In this document: positions 35,406 to 39,504 of the stretch, piece after piece
Layout of the letters: every line of letters starts with the position of its first letter
Numbering within the stretch: position 1 is the first letter of the stretch
Made by a program: the position numbers and the translations under genes
Notes under the pieces: generated by a model
The model's input: only the letters and a program-made list of their open reading frames with translations
Databases searched by the model: none
What the model was told of the DNA's origin: nothing
Assembly: GCA_945829225.1 (NCBI GenBank)
Contig: CALZTY010000020.1
Span: forward strand, 1 to 39,504
From: an uncultured Bacteroidales bacterium
GTDB taxonomy: Bacteria > Bacteroidota > Bacteroidia > Bacteroidales > Muribaculaceae
Direction of reading: 5' to 3'
DNA length: 39,504 nucleotides

Positions 35406-36398
35406 ATGGCTATCTTAGCATTCCAGAAACCCGAGAAAGTAATCATGCTCGAAGCTGATAACTTCTACGGCAAGTTCGAGTTCAAACCCCTGGAACCCGG
35501 CTATGGTATCACTGTCGGTAACGCTTTGCGTCGTGTCCTCCTCTCTTCACTGGAAGGCTTCGCGATTTCTTCTATCAAAATCGACGGCGTAAAGCACGAA
35601 TTCGATACCATTCCCGGCGTCAAGGAAGATGTCACTAACATCATCCTCAACCTCAAGCAGGTCGACCTCAAACAAACTGTCGAAGATCACGACGACGAGA
35701 AGGTTACTATCAATGTCTCGGGCACTGATGTGTTCAAAGCCGGTGACATCGGCAAGGTCCTCTCGGGTTTCGAAGTTATGAACCCCGACCTCGTCATCTG
35801 TCATTTGGATCCCAAGGCAAGCTTCAACATCACTCTTACAATCAATAAGGGCCGTAGCTGGATTCCCGCCGAGGAGAATATCACCCCCAACGATGATATC
35901 GACACCATCGCTATCGACTCCACCTACACCCCTATCAAGAATGTTAAGTACACCGTTGAAAACTTCCGTGTAGACCAAAAAACCGACTACGACAAGCTGA
36001 TTATTGAAATCAAAACCAACGGCTCAATCCACCCTAAAGACGCCCTCAAAGAGGCTGCCAAAATCCTCATCTACCACTTCATGCTATTCTCCGACGAGAA
36101 GATTACTCTCGAAACTCAAGAGTCCGAGAGCGGCGAAGTATTCGATGAAGAAGTGCTCCACATGCGCCAACTCCTCAAGTCAAAGCTCGTTGACATGGAC
36201 CTCAGCGTGCGCGCACTCAACTGCCTCAAGAGCGCCGAAGTAGAGACCCTCGCCGAGCTCGTCGTCTTCAACAAAACCGACCTGCTCAAATTCCGCAACT
36301 TTGGTAAGAAGTCACTCACCGAGCTCGAAGAGCTCCTTACAAGCCTCAACCTCTCGTTCGGAATGGATATTTCACGATACAAATTAGATAAAGAGTAA
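35406..36398 (+). CDS. rpoA: RNA polymerase alpha subunit
   Basis: The 330 residues contain the assembly domain (about 1-235; [20 protein letters not shown]) and a complete C-terminal domain after a linker (about 255-320; [31 protein letters not shown]). The CTD binds UP elements and activators, so AT-rich upstream DNA such as that at the right end of this window can matter. rplQ starts 6 bases later. Confidence 0.98.
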   Translation: MAILAFQKPEKVIMLEADNFYGKFEFKPLEPGYGITVGNALRRVLLSSLEGFAISSIKIDGVKHEFDTIPGVKEDVTNIILNLKQVDLKQTVEDHDDEKVTINVSGTDVFKAGDIGKVLSGFEVMNPDLVICHLDPKASFNITLTINKGRSWIPAEENITPNDDIDTIAIDSTYTPIKNVKYTVENFRVDQKTDYDKLIIEIKTNGSIHPKDALKEAAKILIYHFMLFSDEKITLETQESESGEVFDEEVLHMRQLLKSKLVDMDLSVRALNCLKSAEVETLAELVVFNKTDLLKFRNFGKKSLTELEELLTSLNLSFGMDISRYKLDKE

Positions 36399-36404
36399 AC
36401 CACG

Positions 36405-36881
36405 ATGAGACATAATAAAAAATTCAATCACCTTAGCCGCACCAAGGCTCACCGCGACGCCTTGCTCGCTAACATGACTATCTCGCTCATCCTCCACAAG
36501 CGCATCTTCACAACTCTCGCTAAGGCTAAAGCTCTCCGCGTTTATGCCGAGCCAATCATCAACCGCGCTAAGGTCGACAACATGAGCAACCGCCGACTCG
36601 TCTTCAAATATCTCCAGAGCAAGGAAGCTGTCAAGGAACTCTTCCAAAGCATCGCCGAGAAAATCGCTGACCGTCCCGGTGGTTACACCCGCATCCTCAA
36701 AACCGGCAACCGTCTCGGTGATAACGCCCAGACTTGCTTCATCGAGCTCGTTGACTACAACGAAGCTATGTTGAAAGACAAGAAGGACGCCAAGACCAAG
36801 ACCACTCGTCGTAGCCGCCGCAAAGCTGCCGCTCCCGCTGCTGCCGAAGCTACCGCTACCGAGGCTCCCGCTGCCGAATAA
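36405..36881 (+). CDS. rplQ: 50S ribosomal protein L17 with Ala/Glu-rich tail
   Basis: The 158 residues are longer than the roughly 127 of E. coli. The core ([42 protein letters not shown]) is normal. The last 30 or so residues are basic and then Ala/Glu/Thr-rich ([18 protein letters not shown]), a common Bacteroidales extension of unknown use. It is the last gene of the array and is followed by a strong terminator. Confidence 0.97.
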   Translation: MRHNKKFNHLSRTKAHRDALLANMTISLILHKRIFTTLAKAKALRVYAEPIINRAKVDNMSNRRLVFKYLQSKEAVKELFQSIAEKIADRPGGYTRILKTGNRLGDNAQTCFIELVDYNEAMLKDKKDAKTKTTRRSRRKAAAPAAAEATATEAPAAE

Positions 36882-36901
36882 TCTATATCTACAGCGATAT
36901 C

Positions 36902-36941
36902 AACAAAGCCACCCCCTCCGGGTGGCTTTGTTTTGTTATTT
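36902..36941 (+). terminator. Intrinsic terminator of the ribosomal protein array
   Basis: A perfect 13-bp stem (36902-36914 with 36920-36932) around a 5-base loop CCTCC is followed by a T-rich tail. It begins 20 bases after the rplQ stop. Confidence 0.92.
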
Positions 36942-36956
36942 TTTATTACTTTCAGC

Positions 36957-36987
36957 TTTGTTATTCAACCGAAATTTCGTAACTTTG
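36957..36987 (+). promoter_or_regulatory. Promoter of eno
   Basis: TTTG (36957-36960) and TAACTTTG (36980-36987) are 19 bases apart. The -7 element and following GCACCG match those of the rpsL promoter. The leader would be about 67 bases. Confidence 0.85.
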
Positions 36988-37042
36988 CACCGCTAAAGCC
37001 AACAAGGCTCATAATCCGAAATTTCTACACTAACATACTTAA

Positions 37043-38350
<1,308 letters not shown>

Positions 38351-38365
38351 TTTGATTTCCCATCA

Positions 38366-38410
38366 ATAATAATAACGCCGACCGCACATTGCGGTCGGCG
38401 TTATTATTAT
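38366..38410. terminator. Bidirectional terminator between eno and the DUF1460 gene
   Basis: A perfect 20-bp stem (38366-38385 with 38391-38410) has a GC-rich top, an A/T-rich base and a 5-base loop ACATT. It lies between two convergent stop codons (38350 and 38422), so it can serve both strands. Confidence 0.85.
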
Positions 38411-38421
38411 ATGTATATGTG

Positions 38422-39282
38422 TTATTGTTTCAACCGATACACCCTGACGCCTATCCAGTGACGGTTGCGCTTCACAAACTCTTGCAGAGGCACATTGCTC
38501 ACCTCCACCTTGCCGTCGGTGCTTGAGGCATGGAGCACATGCAACTTCCCGTTCTCCTTGACCAAGAAGCCTAGGTGGGTAACATCGAGGTCCTTACGCG
38601 CACTCACAAATGCTACCACATCGCCCTCGCGCAGCACCGATAGCACCTCCTTCGAGCCCAAATCATTCACCTTTATATATGGGAAGCGGTGATTGCGATA
38701 GCCGTTTTCGATGCTCAGAACACGCTCAAACGTCAACGAGTCGGCGAGGGCAGGGTAGTCCTCGCGGTGAGCCGACATATAATCTATTGTGCGCACCTGG
38801 TAGAAGCACTTGCTCGTCAGTGTCGTCACATCTATAATATTACCACGGTGGATATTGTCCATCGCCCAATCGCAATTGTAATGCAAGCGCGAGGCATAGC
38901 CGTTGATTTCGCCCGAGCGGTAGCGCATCCTCCTCAGGTTGTACTCAAAGTCCTGCCAGCCCATGCGCCGCTCGCCCACAGTATATGACAATGCCAGCAC
39001 CACATCGACAAAGGTCGTGCAATCCAATTCATCAAGATTGACAACCAATGCCTCCGGCTCCACCTCCAAGGTGTGAGCCACATATGGCGTGCCGATAAAT
39101 TGCTTGGCGATGGCAATAGTGCGCGCGCTCACCGACGGGTAGCGCATAGCATAGGTCTCGGTCAGAATATTAGCAATGCGAGTCGTGTCCTCCGCCTCAT
39201 TATGCCACACAGTCGATGATTGGGCATTCGCAGCCGCGCTCCCCAGTAGAGTCGACATTAATAATATTAACAGTTTCTTCAT
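38422..39282 (-). CDS. DUF1460 family secreted amidase-like protein
   Basis: The protein has 286 residues. A signal peptide (about 1-20, ending ANA) targets it to the envelope. The DUF1460 signature is clear: FIGTPYVAHTLE, LDELDCTTFVD with C88 as the likely nucleophile, RLHYNCDWAMDNI, DVTHLGF with H236 and LLHAS-type VLHASS. This family has an NlpC/P60-like fold and is annotated as N-acetylmuramoyl-L-alanine amidase-like, so it probably cuts peptidoglycan peptides. It is a single gene with its own promoter. Confidence 0.88.
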   Translation of the reverse strand: MKKLLILLMSTLLGSAAANAQSSTVWHNEAEDTTRIANILTETYAMRYPSVSARTIAIAKQFIGTPYVAHTLEVEPEALVVNLDELDCTTFVDVVLALSYTVGERRMGWQDFEYNLRRMRYRSGEINGYASRLHYNCDWAMDNIHRGNIIDVTTLTSKCFYQVRTIDYMSAHREDYPALADSLTFERVLSIENGYRNHRFPYIKVNDLGSKEVLSVLREGDVVAFVSARKDLDVTHLGFLVKENGKLHVLHASSTDGKVEVSNVPLQEFVKRNRHWIGVRVYRLKQ

Positions 39283-39301
39283 GACGATTTAATTAACATC
39301 A

Positions 39302-39309
39302 CAAAATTA
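39302..39309 (-). promoter_or_regulatory. Promoter of the DUF1460 gene
   Basis: On the minus strand TAATTTTG at 39302-39309 fits the -7 consensus, 19 bases before the start codon. The -33 element is not clear. Confidence 0.5.
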
Positions 39310-39413
39310 CGCAAAAAATACTATCCACACAACAAAATACCCATTTCAATCTAAGACTCTGAAATTCAGATATATTAACATGTAGCAACTACGGCGCTAT
39401 AGATTTTTTAAGA

Positions 39414-39441
39414 AAAAAATATGTTGTAAAGCATATTTTTT
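39414..39441. repeat. Inverted repeat in the AT-rich region before the last promoter
   Basis: Perfect 10-bp arms (39414-39423 and 39432-39441) surround an 8-base spacer. It is not followed by a T-run on the plus strand. It could be an operator or just an A/T-tract upstream element of the promoter at 39452-39483. Confidence 0.5.
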
Positions 39442-39451
39442 CGTAAAAATA

Positions 39452-39483
39452 TTTGCACGGTAAGAAAAAAGGTTGTACCTTTG
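39452..39483 (+). promoter_or_regulatory. Strong promoter at the right edge; gene lies outside the window
   Basis: TTTG (39452-39455) and TACCTTTG (39476-39483) are 20 bases apart, preceded by about 50 bases of A/T tracts like an UP element. The following GCACTCGC and the strength of the upstream region suggest a stable RNA or rRNA operon, but no gene is visible before the window ends. Confidence 0.7.
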
Positions 39484-39504
39484 CACTCGCTTTCGGGCAG
39501 GAGC

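Overview
The window is chromosomal DNA of a member of the Bacteroidales. Three things show this: the promoters fit the Bacteroidetes sigma factor pattern (about TTTG, 19-20 bases, then TAnnTTTG); translation starts have A-rich leaders with no clear Shine-Dalgarno; and the ribosomal proteins (L2, L17, cysteine-free L36) have Bacteroidales character. A Muribaculaceae-like gut bacterium is my best guess, but the sequence alone does not settle the family.

Layout. Bases 1-3400 hold one large secreted zinc metallopeptidase with its own promoter and terminator. Then comes a gene-poor stretch of about 530 bases, followed by tRNA-Phe(GAA) on the minus strand with its own promoter and terminator. Bases 4009-13783 are one eight-gene minus-strand operon. 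In transcription order it encodes a zinc-ribbon/FHA protein, a Ser/Thr kinase with a C-terminal FHA domain, an FHA-transmembrane-trypsin-like protease, a secreted orphan, a PP2C phosphatase with a membrane anchor, a tail-anchored FHA protein, a second Ser/Thr kinase with an extracytoplasmic YD-like repeat region, and a secreted BACON-like protein. It looks like a self-contained phosphothreonine signalling module spanning the inner membrane, and is the best candidate here for an undescribed system.

Bases 13946-16154 are a translationally coupled plus-strand trio (C1-family aminopeptidase, metallophosphoesterase, SPOR lipoprotein) that overlaps tail-to-tail with gluQ. Between gluQ and rpsL sits a DUF1016/PD-(D/E)XK nuclease gene bracketed by a perfect 38-bp direct repeat, which suggests insertion into an ancestral gluQ-rpsL divergent promoter region.

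Bases 18346-36941 are the fused str-S10-spc-alpha array: rpsL to rplQ, with fusA, secY, map, infA and rpoA, lacking tuf between fusA and rpsJ. Most gaps are under 50 bases. The only three long internal gaps (200-227 bases) lie directly before rpsG, rpsH and rpsD, the genes for S7, S8 and S4, which are operon autoregulators in E. coli. A strong terminator follows rplQ. Enolase then has its own promoter, and a 20-bp-stem terminator is shared with a convergent DUF1460 cell-wall amidase-like gene. The window ends just after a strong AT-rich promoter whose gene lies outside.
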